Source of the DNA: Roseomonas aerilata DSM 19363
Lineage (GTDB): Bacteria > Pseudomonadota > Alphaproteobacteria > Acetobacterales > Acetobacteraceae
DNA: 53,464 bases
Direction: 5' to 3'
NCBI RefSeq assembly: GCF_000711725.1
Contig: NZ_JONP01000029.1
Coordinates: 1-53,464, forward strand
Part shown: one piece after another, positions 8,399 to 16,981 of the stretch
How positions within the stretch are numbered: the first letter of the stretch is position 1
Layout of the letters: each line of letters starts with the position of its first letter
Notes under the pieces: generated by a model
What the model saw: the letters and a program-made list of their open reading frames with translations, nothing else
Told to the model about the DNA's origin: nothing
Databases searched by the model: none
Made by a program: the position numbers and the translations under genes

Positions 8399-9157
8399 TC
8401 AGGCGGACTGGCCGCCATCGACGTTCAGCGTCGCACCGGTGACGTATCCGGCGTCGGGTCCGGCGAGGAACGCGACCGCCGCGGCGATGTCCTCGGGCTG
8501 GCCGTAGCGGCCGAGCGCGGCGAGGCTTTTCAGCGTCGCCGCAAAGGGTCCGTCATCCGGGTTCATCTCGGTGTTGATGGCGCCGGGCTGGACGAGGTTC
8601 ACCGTGATGCCTCGTGGCCCGAGGTCGCGTGCCCAGCCGCGGGTATAGGCCGCGACCGCCGCCTTGGTAGCGATGTAGTCGGCGGCGCCGGGAAAGGGGA
8701 CGTGCACCGCACCGGTCGTGCCGATCGAGACGATGCGGCCGCCATCAGCCATCAGCGGCACGGCGGCGCGCACCGCGTTGGCCACGCCCTTCACGTTGAC
8801 CGCGAGCTGGCGGTCGAAGGCGGCGAGATCGGCTTGCGGGTCATCGACCATGCCGGTGACGAAGACGCCGGCGGAGTTGACGAGGATGTCCAACCGGCCC
8901 AGCTCGGCGTGCGCGTCGCGCACGAGAGCGGTCACCGCGGCGGGGTCCGCCTGGTCTGCCTGGATGGCGAAGGCGCGGCGGCCCAGCGCCTCGACCTCGG
9001 CGGCAACCTGGTCGGCCTGCCCGCGGGACGCGGCGTAGCTGAAAGCGACATCCGCACCGTCCCGCGCGAGGCGGCGGACGATCGCCGCGCCGATACCGCG
9101 CGAACCTCCGGTCACAAGGGCGGCCTTGCCGGCGAGGGGAAGGGGCAGGCTGGTCAT
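8399..9157 (-). CDS. Short-chain dehydrogenase/reductase
   Basis: A 252-residue classical SDR. It has the cofactor loop TGGSRGIGA (16-24), NSAG (90-93), the active-site Tyr and Lys in YIATK, and the C-terminal GYVTGATLNVDGGQ. The reaction is NAD(P)-dependent oxidoreduction of an alcohol or ketone; the substrate is unknown. The ATG at 9157 is preceded by GGAG with eight-base spacing; the frame stays open for about 250 codons more upstream, but that is antisense of the divergent LysR gene. Probably first gene of the minus-strand unit, controlled from the shared intergenic region with LysR 9266-10195. Confidence 0.92.
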   Translation of the reverse strand: MTSLPLPLAGKAALVTGGSRGIGAAIVRRLARDGADVAFSYAASRGQADQVAAEVEALGRRAFAIQADQADPAAVTALVRDAHAELGRLDILVNSAGVFVTGMVDDPQADLAAFDRQLAVNVKGVANAVRAAVPLMADGGRIVSIGTTGAVHVPFPGAADYIATKAAVAAYTRGWARDLGPRGITVNLVQPGAINTEMNPDDGPFAATLKSLAALGRYGQPEDIAAAVAFLAGPDAGYVTGATLNVDGGQSA

Positions 9158-9205
9158 GGTCTTCACTCCGTGGCGTTCGTGGGAGTGAAGATGCGCGCGC
9201 CATTC

Positions 9206-9243
9206 CCTATCGATTAGGTGGATTGAGATTGGTAGTCTTTCAA
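9206..9243. promoter_or_regulatory. Candidate LysR operator between SDR and divergent lysR
   Basis: The 108-base divergent region holds two inverted repeats: CCTA-N5-TAGG (9206-9218) and TTGA-N13-TCAA (9223-9243). LysR proteins usually bind such interrupted dyads between their own gene and a divergent target. Assignment to this LysR is by position only. Confidence 0.4.
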
Positions 9244-9265
9244 CGATCACTTGAAGGTTCTGGTC

Positions 9266-10195
9266 GTGGAAACCCTGGCCAATCTGGAATCCTTCGTTCG
9301 CGCGGCGGAGCATGGCAGCTTTTCCGAGGCCGGGCGGCGGATGTCCCTGACTCCCGCCGCGGTCAGCCGCAACGTCGCGATGCTGGAGCGCAATCTCGGT
9401 ATCAGGCTGTTCCATCGCTCGACGCGGCGGCTTACCCTGACCGAAGCCGGCGAGGCGTTCCGCCTGGGATTGGGAGACCGGCTGGACGGGATCCAGGCCG
9501 CGATCGCGGAGGCCGCGACCGGCAGTACGGAGCCAGCCGGCACGCTGAGGGTGAGTCTCCCTCCAACCCTGGGTCTCTCCTACATCCTGCCTCTTCTGCC
9601 CGGCCTGCTCGAGCGCTACCCGCGCATCCGGCCGGAGTGGCATTTCGAGAGCCGACAGGTTGACCTCGTGGCGGAGGGCTACGATGCGGCCATCGGAGGA
9701 GGGTTCGATTTGTCGCCCGGGATCGTCGCGCGAGCGCTGGCGCCGGCGCACATCGTTGCCGTGGCGTCGCCCGCATACATGGCCGGACGGGTGGGACCTA
9801 CCGATCCCTCCGGGCTTCAGTCCCTGGCGGGAGTGGTGATGCGCTCGACCCGAACCAACAGGGTCCGCCACTGGACCATGCGCGATGCCACAGGGCACGA
9901 GTTGCCCGTGCTCCTGCCAGAAAGCATTGTGGTCAACGATCCCGTCGCGATGCGTGAGGCCGCGCTGCTCGGCCTGGGCGTGGCGATGCTGGCGATGGCG
10001 GACGCGGTGCCCGCGCTGGAAAGCGGCGCCCTCATGCGGCTCGTGCCTCGCTGGTACGCCGATGCGGGAGCGATCTCGATCTACTACGCGTCGCGGACCC
10101 TGTTGCCCGGCAAGACGCGCGCTTTCGTGGACTGGGTGACCGATGCTTTCGGAAAGCAGCAGCTAGCCGAGCGCTTCGCCGGGAGCTTTGGTTAG
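9266..10195 (+). CDS. LysR-family transcriptional regulator (divergent from SDR)
   Basis: A 309-residue LysR regulator with the helix-turn-helix at residues 1-60 (FVRAAEHGSFSEAGRRMSLTPAAVSRNVAMLE) and a substrate-binding domain to about 290. I chose the GTG at 9266 because GAAGG (9253-9257) sits eight bases before it and the protein then begins METLANLESF, the normal LysR start; a TTG at 9251 would add five residues but uses that site itself. It is transcribed away from the SDR gene, the classic layout for LysR control of a neighbouring enzyme. The ligand is unknown. Confidence 0.92.
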   Translation: METLANLESFVRAAEHGSFSEAGRRMSLTPAAVSRNVAMLERNLGIRLFHRSTRRLTLTEAGEAFRLGLGDRLDGIQAAIAEAATGSTEPAGTLRVSLPPTLGLSYILPLLPGLLERYPRIRPEWHFESRQVDLVAEGYDAAIGGGFDLSPGIVARALAPAHIVAVASPAYMAGRVGPTDPSGLQSLAGVVMRSTRTNRVRHWTMRDATGHELPVLLPESIVVNDPVAMREAALLGLGVAMLAMADAVPALESGALMRLVPRWYADAGAISIYYASRTLLPGKTRAFVDWVTDAFGKQQLAERFAGSFG

Positions 10196-10269
10196 GTATT
10201 CCGCCATGCTCCACAAACATGTGGGATGCATCGGGACACCGCCCGCCCTCCAGGTGGAACAGGCCTTTG

Positions 10270-10608
10270 TCACCGCCTGCCCGCCCGGCCCGCGAGACTA
10301 GCGAAGATGCGGTTGAGCACCCCGAGGCGGCTCCAGCGCACGAAGCGGTTCCACAGCGTCTTGCGCGGCCAGTATTCGGTCGGGGCAGCACGCCAGCACA
10401 GCACGTTGCGGATCGCATGGAGAATGCCGCTGACCACCCGCTGATCGTCGACGCAGGGCACCCCGTGCGAGAGCGGGGAGTGGGGCGCCATCCGTCGGAT
10501 CTGCGCCCTCGTGCGCCAGGACAGGTCAGATATGACAGCACCTCCGGCGGCTATGGAATCAGCCGTCCAGATCAGCCGCTAGTCCTAATCAACGGGTCCT
10601 GAGCCTAA
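10270..10608 (-). mobile_element. IS5-family element relic (5' end)
   Basis: The minus strand carries the 5' part of an IS5-type (IS427-like) element. Its outer end is the terminal repeat TTAGGCTCAGGAC (10608-10596), followed by leader and the N-terminal part of the transposase. Translation gives RGVPCVDDQ-like motifs: SHGVPCVDDQRVVSGI, RNVLCWRAAPTEYWP and KTLWNRFVRWSRLGV. The frame ends at 10270 in the middle of the protein. The DDE catalytic domain and the other terminal repeat are missing. The codon aligned with the usual ATG reads ATA (10535-10537 region), so even this fragment has lost its start. Confidence 0.75.
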
Positions 10609-10810
10609 ATCCAAGGCGGCGCAGGATCCCTCCTCTCAAGAGCAATCTTTCCAAAAATCTTACAACAAATAGGGACCAGTCAGACTTACCCTTCGTTCAT
10701 CCAAGCTGGCGTAGGTAAGCCTCAGCACCGCCGTCGAAGCCGGTGCTGATCTGCTTGGCGCCAGCCCCTTATGGGAGAGAGCGTCATATGCTGGGGGTCA
10801 GATCCGCTCG
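10609..10810. promoter_or_regulatory. Leader region of the GGDEF-EAL gene with hairpin
   Basis: A comparatively AT-rich stretch at 10630-10700 probably holds the promoter of the downstream c-di-GMP gene. TCAGCACCG (10722-10730) and CGGTGCTGA (10741-10749) form a perfect 9-bp stem with a 10-base loop about 60 bases before its start codon. No T-run follows. It could affect transcript stability or be a terminator for transcription entering from the IS relic. Confidence 0.35.
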
Positions 10811-13800
10811 ATGCTCTCCCTTGCTTCCGCTGCTCTCACAAAGATCAGACGGGCTAAACTCGGCAGGTCTGGTCCGGCGACGCTGGATGGCACGGGCGAT
10901 CGCCAAGCAGCGTTCAGGCGGGCAGCCCTCGGCTACCTTCTATGCATAGCTGTCATCATCGGGACGGCAGGGTTCCTGAGCAGCCAGCGAGAGGCGGTGT
11001 TGCGTGATGCAGAACGCGAGATGCAGAACCTCTCCCTGACGCTGTCCAATTGGATCGGCGACGGGTTCCGCACGATCGAGCAACTTGAAGCAGGCATAGC
11101 GGACTGGGTGCGTGCCGAAAGAGTTGACAACCCCTCGGAGTTCTACGCCCGGCTCTCGAAGCGGGAGGTGCATGATATGCTACGCGGCCGCGTCGCGGCG
11201 CTGCCGCGGGTAAGCCGCTTCTTCCTGGTCGATCACGAGGGGCGTAACACAGCGAACACCTTCTCGTACCCTGCGCCCGGGATCAACTCGGTAGGCCGCG
11301 ACTACTTCGACGCGCTGCGCGGGGAGACCGGGCCCGATACCTTTCTTAGCGCGCCTTCGCACAACCAGGTCGATGGGCAGTGGAGCATCTTTGTCGCCCA
11401 GCGTCTCCGGACTCCGGATGGCCGCTTCCTCGGCGTTGTTGCCGCCGGCATCGATCTTTCCTACTTCGAGAGCCTCTTCGCCAGGCTGGCGCTCGGAGCC
11501 GGTAGCTCGGTAACCCTCATGCGCCGGGATGGCATTCTCCTGGCGCGTCATCCCTGGCCGGAGCACCTCATCGGCATGTCCAATGCCCGGAGCGAGGTGT
11601 TCACGACGCTTCTACCCAGAGCCAGCAACGGCACTCTTCGCAGTCGCAGCAGTGTCGACGGCGAAGAGCGCATTTTCGGGGTGCGAGCTCTCGATTCCTA
11701 CCCACTCGTTGTGGTGGCAAGCCGCGCGACAGATGAGGTCTTACAGCATTGGCAACGTGAGGCACGGCGCGTGGGCGTTGGCGCGGTGTTGCTGGACGTC
11801 CTGATCCTTGTTGGCGTGCTGCTGACGAACCGCCAGGCCCGGCAGCGAGCGGCCGTGCGCCGCCTGCAGGACGCTCGCAAGGAGGCCGAGATGAGAATGA
11901 GCATCGCCGAGGCGCATGCTCGCGATGCCCAAGTGCTCGCCGACCGCGAGGCCTCGCTGCGCGCCATCTTCGATAACGGGACGGCCGGTCTCGCCGAGAT
12001 CGACGCCGCCCTGGGATGCTTCGTCCGGGTCAACCGACGTTACTGCGAGATTACGGGCCGGAGCGAGGCAGAATTTCTCGGCGGGCTGGGCCCGATGGAC
12101 GTTGTCCACCCGGACGCCCGTGACACGATGAGGCATAAATGGGAGCACGCTCGCAACCGCGACAACTGGGAAGCCGAGACGCGCTACCTCCGCCCGGATG
12201 GCACCACAGTCTGGGCGCGCCTCAGCGTCGCCGTCGTGGCGCGCGACGCGACGGGCGCCCCAGTCCGTCTCGTGTCAATCGTGCAGGACCTCACCGAGCG
12301 GCACGAGGCTGAGGCACTGCTGCGGCTGAGCCTGGAGGTGGGCCGGATCGGGAGCTTCCGCCACGATTTTGCCAGCGACACGGTCACGCCCGGGCCGGAA
12401 ACTTGCGCCATGCTAGGCCTGCCCTCCTGCGAGAAGACCATCACCGCGAAGCAATGGTTCGACCCGGTGCTGCCGGAGGACACAGAGGGGCTCCGGATCG
12501 CGATCGGCCGTGCGATTGACGCCCGCGAACCAGAGGGCGCCGTTGAGTACCGCATCCGGCGCCCGTCGGACGCCGGGATCCGCCATGTCGAGGCGCGGGT
12601 ACGCCTGGAATACGATCGGGAGGGAAGTCCGCTCTCGGCAGTGGGGGTTATCATCGATCTGACCGAGCGGCGCGAGGCAGAGGCTCGCATAGCCCACCTC
12701 GCTTACCATGATGCCCTGACCGGCCTGCCGAACCGGGTACTGCTCCGCGACCGGTTGGATGCCGCATTGGCGCGGGCACGGCGGGGCGAGGGCTTTGCCG
12801 TGCTCTGCCTCGACCTCGATCGCTTCAAGGAGGTGAACGACTCCCTTGGCCATCCGATCGGCGACGCACTGCTGCGTGCTGTCAGCGAGAGGCTTCAGTC
12901 AGCTGTCCGAGCAGTCGACACGCTCGCCCGGCTGGGCGGCGACGAGTTCGCCGTCATACAGGCGAACGTCGATCAGCCAGGCGCGGCCACCTCGCTCGCG
13001 CGCAGGCTGGTCGAGGTGCTCGGCGAGCCGTTCGACATCGAGGGCCATCACCTCGTGATCGGGACGAGCATCGGCGTCGCGACCGCGCCCGATGACTCGC
13101 TCGATGCCGATGTCCTGCTCAAGGCCGCTGACATGGCGCTCTACTCCGCCAAAGCCGAAGGACGTGGGCGGTGGCGCTTCTTCGAGCCCGGGATGGACGC
13201 CCGCATGCAGATGCGCCGCGCCCTGGAAACCGACCTGCGCCGGGCCCTGGCCCTAGGCGAGTTCGAGGTGCACTATCAGCCCATCGTCAACGTCGGCTCC
13301 CGTCGGGTCAGTGGTCTTGAGGCGCTGGTGCGTTGGCGCCACCCGGCGCGCGGCTCGGTGCCGCCGGACTCGTTCATCCCGCTTTGCGAGGAGATTGGCC
13401 TTATTGTGCCGCTCGGTGAATGGGTGTTGGCCCAGGCCTGTGCTGAGGCGGTGACCTGGCGCGGCGCACCCAAGATCGCCGTCAACCTTTCGCCCGTCCA
13501 GTTCGCCAATCGTGGCTTGGTCGAGGCGGTCGCAGCGGCATTGGAGGATTCGGGCTTGTCCCCGGAGCGGCTGGAACTCGAAATTACCGAAACGGTGATG
13601 CTGCAGGATACTGAGGCAACGCTGGCCACCCTGCATCGGCTGAAAGCGCTGGGCGTCCGGATCGCCATGGACGATTTCGGGACCGGTTACTCTTCGCTCA
13701 GCTACCTTCAGCGCTTTCCGTTCGACAAGATCAAGATCGATCGCTGCTTCACCTACGGGCTCGACCACTCGCGCCAAAGCGAGGTCATCGTAGGCGCGGT

Positions 13801-14011
13801 GACCAGATTGTGCGCTGGCCTCAATATGAGCACCACCGCCGAAGGTATCGAGACGGAGGAGCAGTTCCAGGCGCTGGCGCGCAACGGCTGCACAGAGGCC
13901 CAGGGTTTCCTGTTCAGCAGGCCCTGCGTTGCAGATGAAGTTCCGACTATATTGGCACGCATCGAGGCTGCCGCAGCTGAACGCGATCAGGCCACCTTGG
14001 CGGCTACATGA
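10811..14011 (+). CDS. dCACHE-PAS-PAS-GGDEF-EAL cyclic-di-GMP signalling protein
   Basis: A 1066-residue membrane protein that can make or degrade cyclic di-GMP. Order: TM1 at about 40-56; a periplasmic double-CACHE sensor at about 60-315 (NSVGRDYFDAL, QWSIFVAQRLRTPDGRFLGVVAAGID); TM2 at about 321-339; a short coiled coil; PAS at about 380-500 and a second PAS at about 500-620, both ending DLTER; GGDEF at 625-790 with an intact GGDEF (709-713); EAL at 800-1055 with EALVRWRHP (837-845), ELEITE and DDFGTGYSSL. Both catalytic motifs look intact, so dual activity or GTP-regulated phosphodiesterase is possible. The ATG has no strong ribosome site, but a later start would remove TM1. No cognate regulator is adjacent. 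Confidence 0.93.
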   Translation: MLSLASAALTKIRRAKLGRSGPATLDGTGDRQAAFRRAALGYLLCIAVIIGTAGFLSSQREAVLRDAEREMQNLSLTLSNWIGDGFRTIEQLEAGIADWVRAERVDNPSEFYARLSKREVHDMLRGRVAALPRVSRFFLVDHEGRNTANTFSYPAPGINSVGRDYFDALRGETGPDTFLSAPSHNQVDGQWSIFVAQRLRTPDGRFLGVVAAGIDLSYFESLFARLALGAGSSVTLMRRDGILLARHPWPEHLIGMSNARSEVFTTLLPRASNGTLRSRSSVDGEERIFGVRALDSYPLVVVASRATDEVLQHWQREARRVGVGAVLLDVLILVGVLLTNRQARQRAAVRRLQDARKEAEMRMSIAEAHARDAQVLADREASLRAIFDNGTAGLAEIDAALGCFVRVNRRYCEITGRSEAEFLGGLGPMDVVHPDARDTMRHKWEHARNRDNWEAETRYLRPDGTTVWARLSVAVVARDATGAPVRLVSIVQDLTERHEAEALLRLSLEVGRIGSFRHDFASDTVTPGPETCAMLGLPSCEKTITAKQWFDPVLPEDTEGLRIAIGRAIDAREPEGAVEYRIRRPSDAGIRHVEARVRLEYDREGSPLSAVGVIIDLTERREAEARIAHLAYHDALTGLPNRVLLRDRLDAALARARRGEGFAVLCLDLDRFKEVNDSLGHPIGDALLRAVSERLQSAVRAVDTLARLGGDEFAVIQANVDQPGAATSLARRLVEVLGEPFDIEGHHLVIGTSIGVATAPDDSLDADVLLKAADMALYSAKAEGRGRWRFFEPGMDARMQMRRALETDLRRALALGEFEVHYQPIVNVGSRRVSGLEALVRWRHPARGSVPPDSFIPLCEEIGLIVPLGEWVLAQACAEAVTWRGAPKIAVNLSPVQFANRGLVEAVAAALEDSGLSPERLELEITETVMLQDTEATLATLHRLKALGVRIAMDDFGTGYSSLSYLQRFPFDKIKIDRCFTYGLDHSRQSEVIVGAVTRLCAGLNMSTTAEGIETEEQFQALARNGCTEAQGFLFSRPCVADEVPTILARIEAAAAERDQATLAAT

Positions 14012-14194
14012 GCCGGCAAGCCCGCAGTCTGGCGCGCGACGAAAGCCCAACCCTCAAAGCACTAAGCGGCCGCGCGATTGGATAACTCACCCTCCGCCGT
14101 TCTCAACAACTCGACGGCGAGTTTGGTTGAGAGCTGCAGCGGCCGGATGGGCAGTTAGGTGCTCGGCATCACCACCTGGTCGCATGCCTAGTCC
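14012..14194. other. Short region without a recognisable gene
   Basis: I see no supported gene here. It lies between the c-di-GMP gene and a transposase relic and may include eroded 5' parts of that relic, but no reading frame shows a motif. Confidence 0.4.
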
Positions 14195-14414
14195 GAGCAG
14201 CTGCTAAGGGGCTTCAACGCCGCCTGCAATTCCCAGCGCCAGCGCGTCCTCACTGGCAAGGCGCCCGATCAAGTGGTCAAGAAGCGCCTCTGGGCGCGAT
14301 GGGAGCCGGCGCGCCGAATCCGACACACCCGAATGGCGTGCCGGGCCAGACAAAATCGCCTGCGGACGCCTTATCGGTGAGGACGCCGAGGAGGTCTTAC
14401 AACCATGCGGCTAG
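14195..14414 (+). pseudogene. Transposase C-terminal relic with frameshift
   Basis: Read in one frame this encodes QLLRGFNAACNSQRQRVL and GKAPDQVVKKRL, and read in another frame GPDKIACGRLIGEDAEEVL then TAG at 14412-14414. Joined by one frameshift near 14330-14345 they resemble the end of an rve-type (integrase-core) transposase with the usual FNAAYN..RRQRVL..GKTPDQVV pattern. I believe it is IS481-like, but the family is uncertain from so short a piece. A TAG stands in frame just upstream, and the catalytic core is gone. Confidence 0.55.
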
Positions 14415-15064
14415 CTACGTTGCAGGTTCCGCCCGGCCAACTCCGCCGCTCGCACCAAGTCGGCGAGGGTCCTTACATCCATCTTCCGCATAACGCTCGC
14501 GCGGTGGAGCTTCACCGTTATCTCGCTCAGGCCAAGTTCGGCGGCAACCTGCTTGTTCATAAACCCTCCTACGACGAGAGCCATGACCTGCGCCTCGCGG
14601 GGAGTAAGAGTGGCATAGCGCGACCGAACAGCGGCGGCCACCTCGAGACTGCGGCGTCGCTCACGGTACTTCTCCAACGCCGCGTCGACCGCATCCAACA
14701 TATCCTGGTCGCGGAAAGGCTTGACGAGAAAATCGGCCGCTCCCGCCTTCATGGCGCGCACGCTCATCGGCACGTCGCCATAGCCTGTGACGAAGATGAT
14801 GGGTGGGTGTTCTCCGCGTTCGGAAAGACGCGCCTGGAACTCGAGTCCGCTCATGCGGGGGATGCGCACATCCATGATGATGCATCCAACCTGTTCCGGC
14901 AGGGGAGCATCGAGGATTTCGTGAGCGACCTCGTAGAGGCGGGTGCTATGGCCGACAGAGCGGAGAAGGCTATCAATCGCGTGGCGAACCCGAACGTCGT
15001 CGTCCACCACAAGCACGAGGGGTTTGGGCTCCTGCTCATCATCCGGATTCCTGCCCTCCTCCAT
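14411..15064 (-). CDS. FixJ/NarL-type response regulator (orphan)
   Basis: A 217-residue two-domain response regulator. The receiver (about 15-130) has the acidic pocket at DDD (21-23), the phosphoacceptor Asp65 in CIIMDVRIP, and the conserved Lys in FLVKPF. The LuxR-type helix-turn-helix is at about 150-210 (LTPREAQVMALVVGGFMNKQVAAELGLSEITVKLHR). No histidine kinase is adjacent. The membrane histidine kinase at 31344-32816 and the kinase at 25022-29077 are the nearest orphan candidates. Its stop codon overlaps the end of a transposase relic on the other strand in a shared CTAG, suggesting that the DNA downstream has been replaced. Confidence 0.92.
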   Translation of the reverse strand: MEEGRNPDDEQEPKPLVLVVDDDVRVRHAIDSLLRSVGHSTRLYEVAHEILDAPLPEQVGCIIMDVRIPRMSGLEFQARLSERGEHPPIIFVTGYGDVPMSVRAMKAGAADFLVKPFRDQDMLDAVDAALEKYRERRRSLEVAAAVRSRYATLTPREAQVMALVVGGFMNKQVAAELGLSEITVKLHRASVMRKMDVRTLADLVRAAELAGRNLQRS

Positions 15065-15151
15065 CCAACCTCCCGCCGGAAATGCCGCGCGCGTTCATAG
15101 CGGCTTGCCCTCGCCCACAGCAACGTGAATACCGTCTGGACCGCTCGGTTG

Positions 15152-15176
15152 CCCGGGCACAAAGAATGTGCCCGGG
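15152..15176 (-). terminator. Terminator-like hairpin after the esterase-dioxygenase pair
   Basis: CCCGGGCACA (15152-15161) and TGTGCCCGGG (15167-15176) form a perfect 10-bp stem with an AAGAA loop, 30 bases beyond the stop of the minus-strand esterase gene and before the regulator gene at 15064. It lacks a T-tract but is well placed to end the esterase transcript. Confidence 0.55.
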
Positions 15177-15206
15177 GTTGATCGGCCATGCCAACCTGCG
15201 CGGCCC

Positions 15207-15821
15207 TTAAAGCGCCACCATCCAGTCTCGGGTAAGGGCCAGATCCATTTGGGACAGGCTGTGCCCGAGCGGCAATACGTGATGCTTCACGGCCGCGCCC
15301 GCGTCCTCGAGGACCCTGGCAAGCCGCTCGCTGTTGGCGGGGGGCACGATGGGATCGGCCGCACCGGAGAGCAGCAGCACCTTTGTGCCGTCCAGCCGCG
15401 CGTCGGTGGCCTCGCGGAAGGGTACCATCGCGCGCAGCAGGGCGGCGCCGCGCAACAGGCCGGGATGCCGCAGCAGCAGGCTGGCCGCGATGTTCGCGCC
15501 GTTCGAGAAGCCGAGGGCGACAGGGGCCGCGATCCCGTGACGAGCCTGCGCTCCCCGGATGAAGTCCGCGAGGTCGTCGGTGCGGCGGCGCAGGTCCTCC
15601 TCGTCGAACACACCCTCGGCGAGGCGGCGGAAGAAGCGCGGCATGCCGTTCTCCAGCACCGGGCCGCGTGGGGAGAGCAGGGCGGCGCCGGGCGCGACCA
15701 TGCGGCCGAGCGGGAGGAGGTCCGTCTCGTCGCCCCCCGTGCCGTGCAGCAGCAGCACGGGCGGACGGGCCGTGTCCGTGCCGGGGTCGAAGACATGAAC
15801 GAAGTCAGTGGTAGGGTTCAC
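15207..15821 (-). CDS. MhqD-like carboxylesterase (alpha/beta hydrolase)
   Basis: A 204-residue alpha/beta hydrolase of the phospholipase/carboxylesterase group close to MhqD. It has HGTGGDE (26-32), the nucleophile in GFSNGANIA (about residue 107), an Asp in SGAADPIVPP and His in LPLGHSL. The start is GTG at 15821, with a GGAG about nine bases upstream. In Bacillus, MhqD sits with the MhqO dioxygenase and protects against quinones and catechol. Here it follows an MhqO-like gene by 48 bases on the same strand, which supports the same role. The substrate is inferred from context only. Confidence 0.85.
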   Translation of the reverse strand: MNPTTDFVHVFDPGTDTARPPVLLLHGTGGDETDLLPLGRMVAPGAALLSPRGPVLENGMPRFFRRLAEGVFDEEDLRRRTDDLADFIRGAQARHGIAAPVALGFSNGANIAASLLLRHPGLLRGAALLRAMVPFREATDARLDGTKVLLLSGAADPIVPPANSERLARVLEDAGAAVKHHVLPLGHSLSQMDLALTRDWMVAL

Positions 15822-15869
15822 GGCCGTGGCTCCAGGGCCGCGCCAGGGGCGCGGCCCTCATTGGAAATT

Positions 15870-16793
15870 TCAGGCGAGGACAGGAAGCGCGGCCTCGATG
15901 GCCTCGCGGTGCCCATCCAAGAAGGCAGGCAGCTTCAGTGCGGTGCCGAGATCCGTCGTGGGCTCGTCCACGGCGAAGCCGGGGATGTCGGTCGCAATCT
16001 CAAAGAGCACGTGGCCGGGCTCGCGGAAGTAGACGGACCGGAAGTAATCGCGGTTCTTCTGCTCGGTGGTGTGCAGCCCGTGATCGGCGGCGAGCTTGCG
16101 CACCATTTCCATCTCTGCCGCGTCGTCAGCCGCGCGGAAGGCGAGGTGGTGGACGGAGCCACGGCCCAGCCGCGCCGGCAGAAAGCCGCCGACTGCCTGC
16201 AGGTCCACGATGCCGCCGATGGCGGTGCCCTCCACGGCGTAGCGGGTGGTGTTACCCTCCGTCGCCACCTCTCGGAAGCCGAAGACATCCGTGAGGATGG
16301 CGCCGGTACGCTCCGTGCGGTCCAGCATGAGGCTGACGCTGTGGAAGCCGCGGAGCGCGTGCTCCACGGGCACCTCGACGCCGCTCCAGGCCGGCTCCGC
16401 CTCGATGCCGGGAAGGCCGACTAGGGCGAGGCGCAGCCCATCCGGGTCTCGGAAGGTCAGGACCGTCTCGCCGAAGCGGGTGGCGCGCTCCACGCCGTGG
16501 TTCACCAGCCGCTGCATCCAGTAGCCAGTTGCGGATTGCGGAACGCGGAACACCGTCTCCTGCAGCTCGCCCGCGCCGGCGCGGCCCGGGGCGGCGTGCT
16601 CCCAGGGGAAGAAGGTGAGGATGGTCCCGGGGGAGCCCGCCTCGTCGCCGTAGTAGAAGTGGTAGGCGCCGGGGTCGTCGAAGTTCACGGTCTTCTTCAC
16701 CAGCCGCAGCCCGAGGGTGCGGGTGTAGAAGTCGAGATTGCGCTGCGCGCTTCCGGCGATGGCAGTGACGTGGTGGATGCCGTTGCGGTTCAT
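15870..16793 (-). CDS. MhqO-like ring-cleaving dioxygenase (glyoxalase fold)
   Basis: A 307-residue vicinal-oxygen-chelate protein with two glyoxalase modules, at about 1-145 and 150-300. It starts NGIHHVTAIAG (4-14), giving the first metal-binding His, has HHLAFRAAD in the second module and ends with the Glu in GHVLFEIATD. Family members open hydroquinone or catechol-type rings with Fe(II). The ATG at 16793 has AGGAG seven bases upstream and gives the family length; the upstream open frame is not coding. It forms a pair with the MhqD-like esterase and is divergent from a DoxX gene (compare MhqP), so the locus looks like a quinone-detoxification cassette. Confidence 0.87.
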   Translation of the reverse strand: MNRNGIHHVTAIAGSAQRNLDFYTRTLGLRLVKKTVNFDDPGAYHFYYGDEAGSPGTILTFFPWEHAAPGRAGAGELQETVFRVPQSATGYWMQRLVNHGVERATRFGETVLTFRDPDGLRLALVGLPGIEAEPAWSGVEVPVEHALRGFHSVSLMLDRTERTGAILTDVFGFREVATEGNTTRYAVEGTAIGGIVDLQAVGGFLPARLGRGSVHHLAFRAADDAAEMEMVRKLAADHGLHTTEQKNRDYFRSVYFREPGHVLFEIATDIPGFAVDEPTTDLGTALKLPAFLDGHREAIEAALPVLA

Positions 16794-16837
16794 GTCGTGT
16801 CTCCTGTCGGGTGGAACCTCGGTGGCTCCGGTGGCCC

Positions 16838-16895
16838 CACAATTGTGCAGCCAAAGGCCAAGTGGACAGAGGAAGTTGATTGCACTGACGCAATC
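16838..16895. promoter_or_regulatory. Palindromes between divergent mhqO-like and doxX genes
   Basis: Two inverted repeats lie in the 188-base divergent region: CACAATTGTG (16838-16847, perfect) and GATTGC-N6-GCAATC (16878-16895, perfect). Either could bind the LysR encoded at 17490; the second resembles an interrupted LysR box. Both divergent genes could thus be controlled together. Confidence 0.45.
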
Positions 16896-16981
16896 CTGCC
16901 ATTGCTGGCTGCGCGATGGCGTTGCGACTTCGGGCCTGCCACCTTGCTGCGCAGTCAACCCGCCTCAACGGAGATCCCCCG

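Noticed and set aside
8399-9898. A 499-codon minus-strand open frame
   Set aside because: Only the last 252 codons are the SDR. The first half is antisense to the divergent LysR gene and lacks domain motifs.
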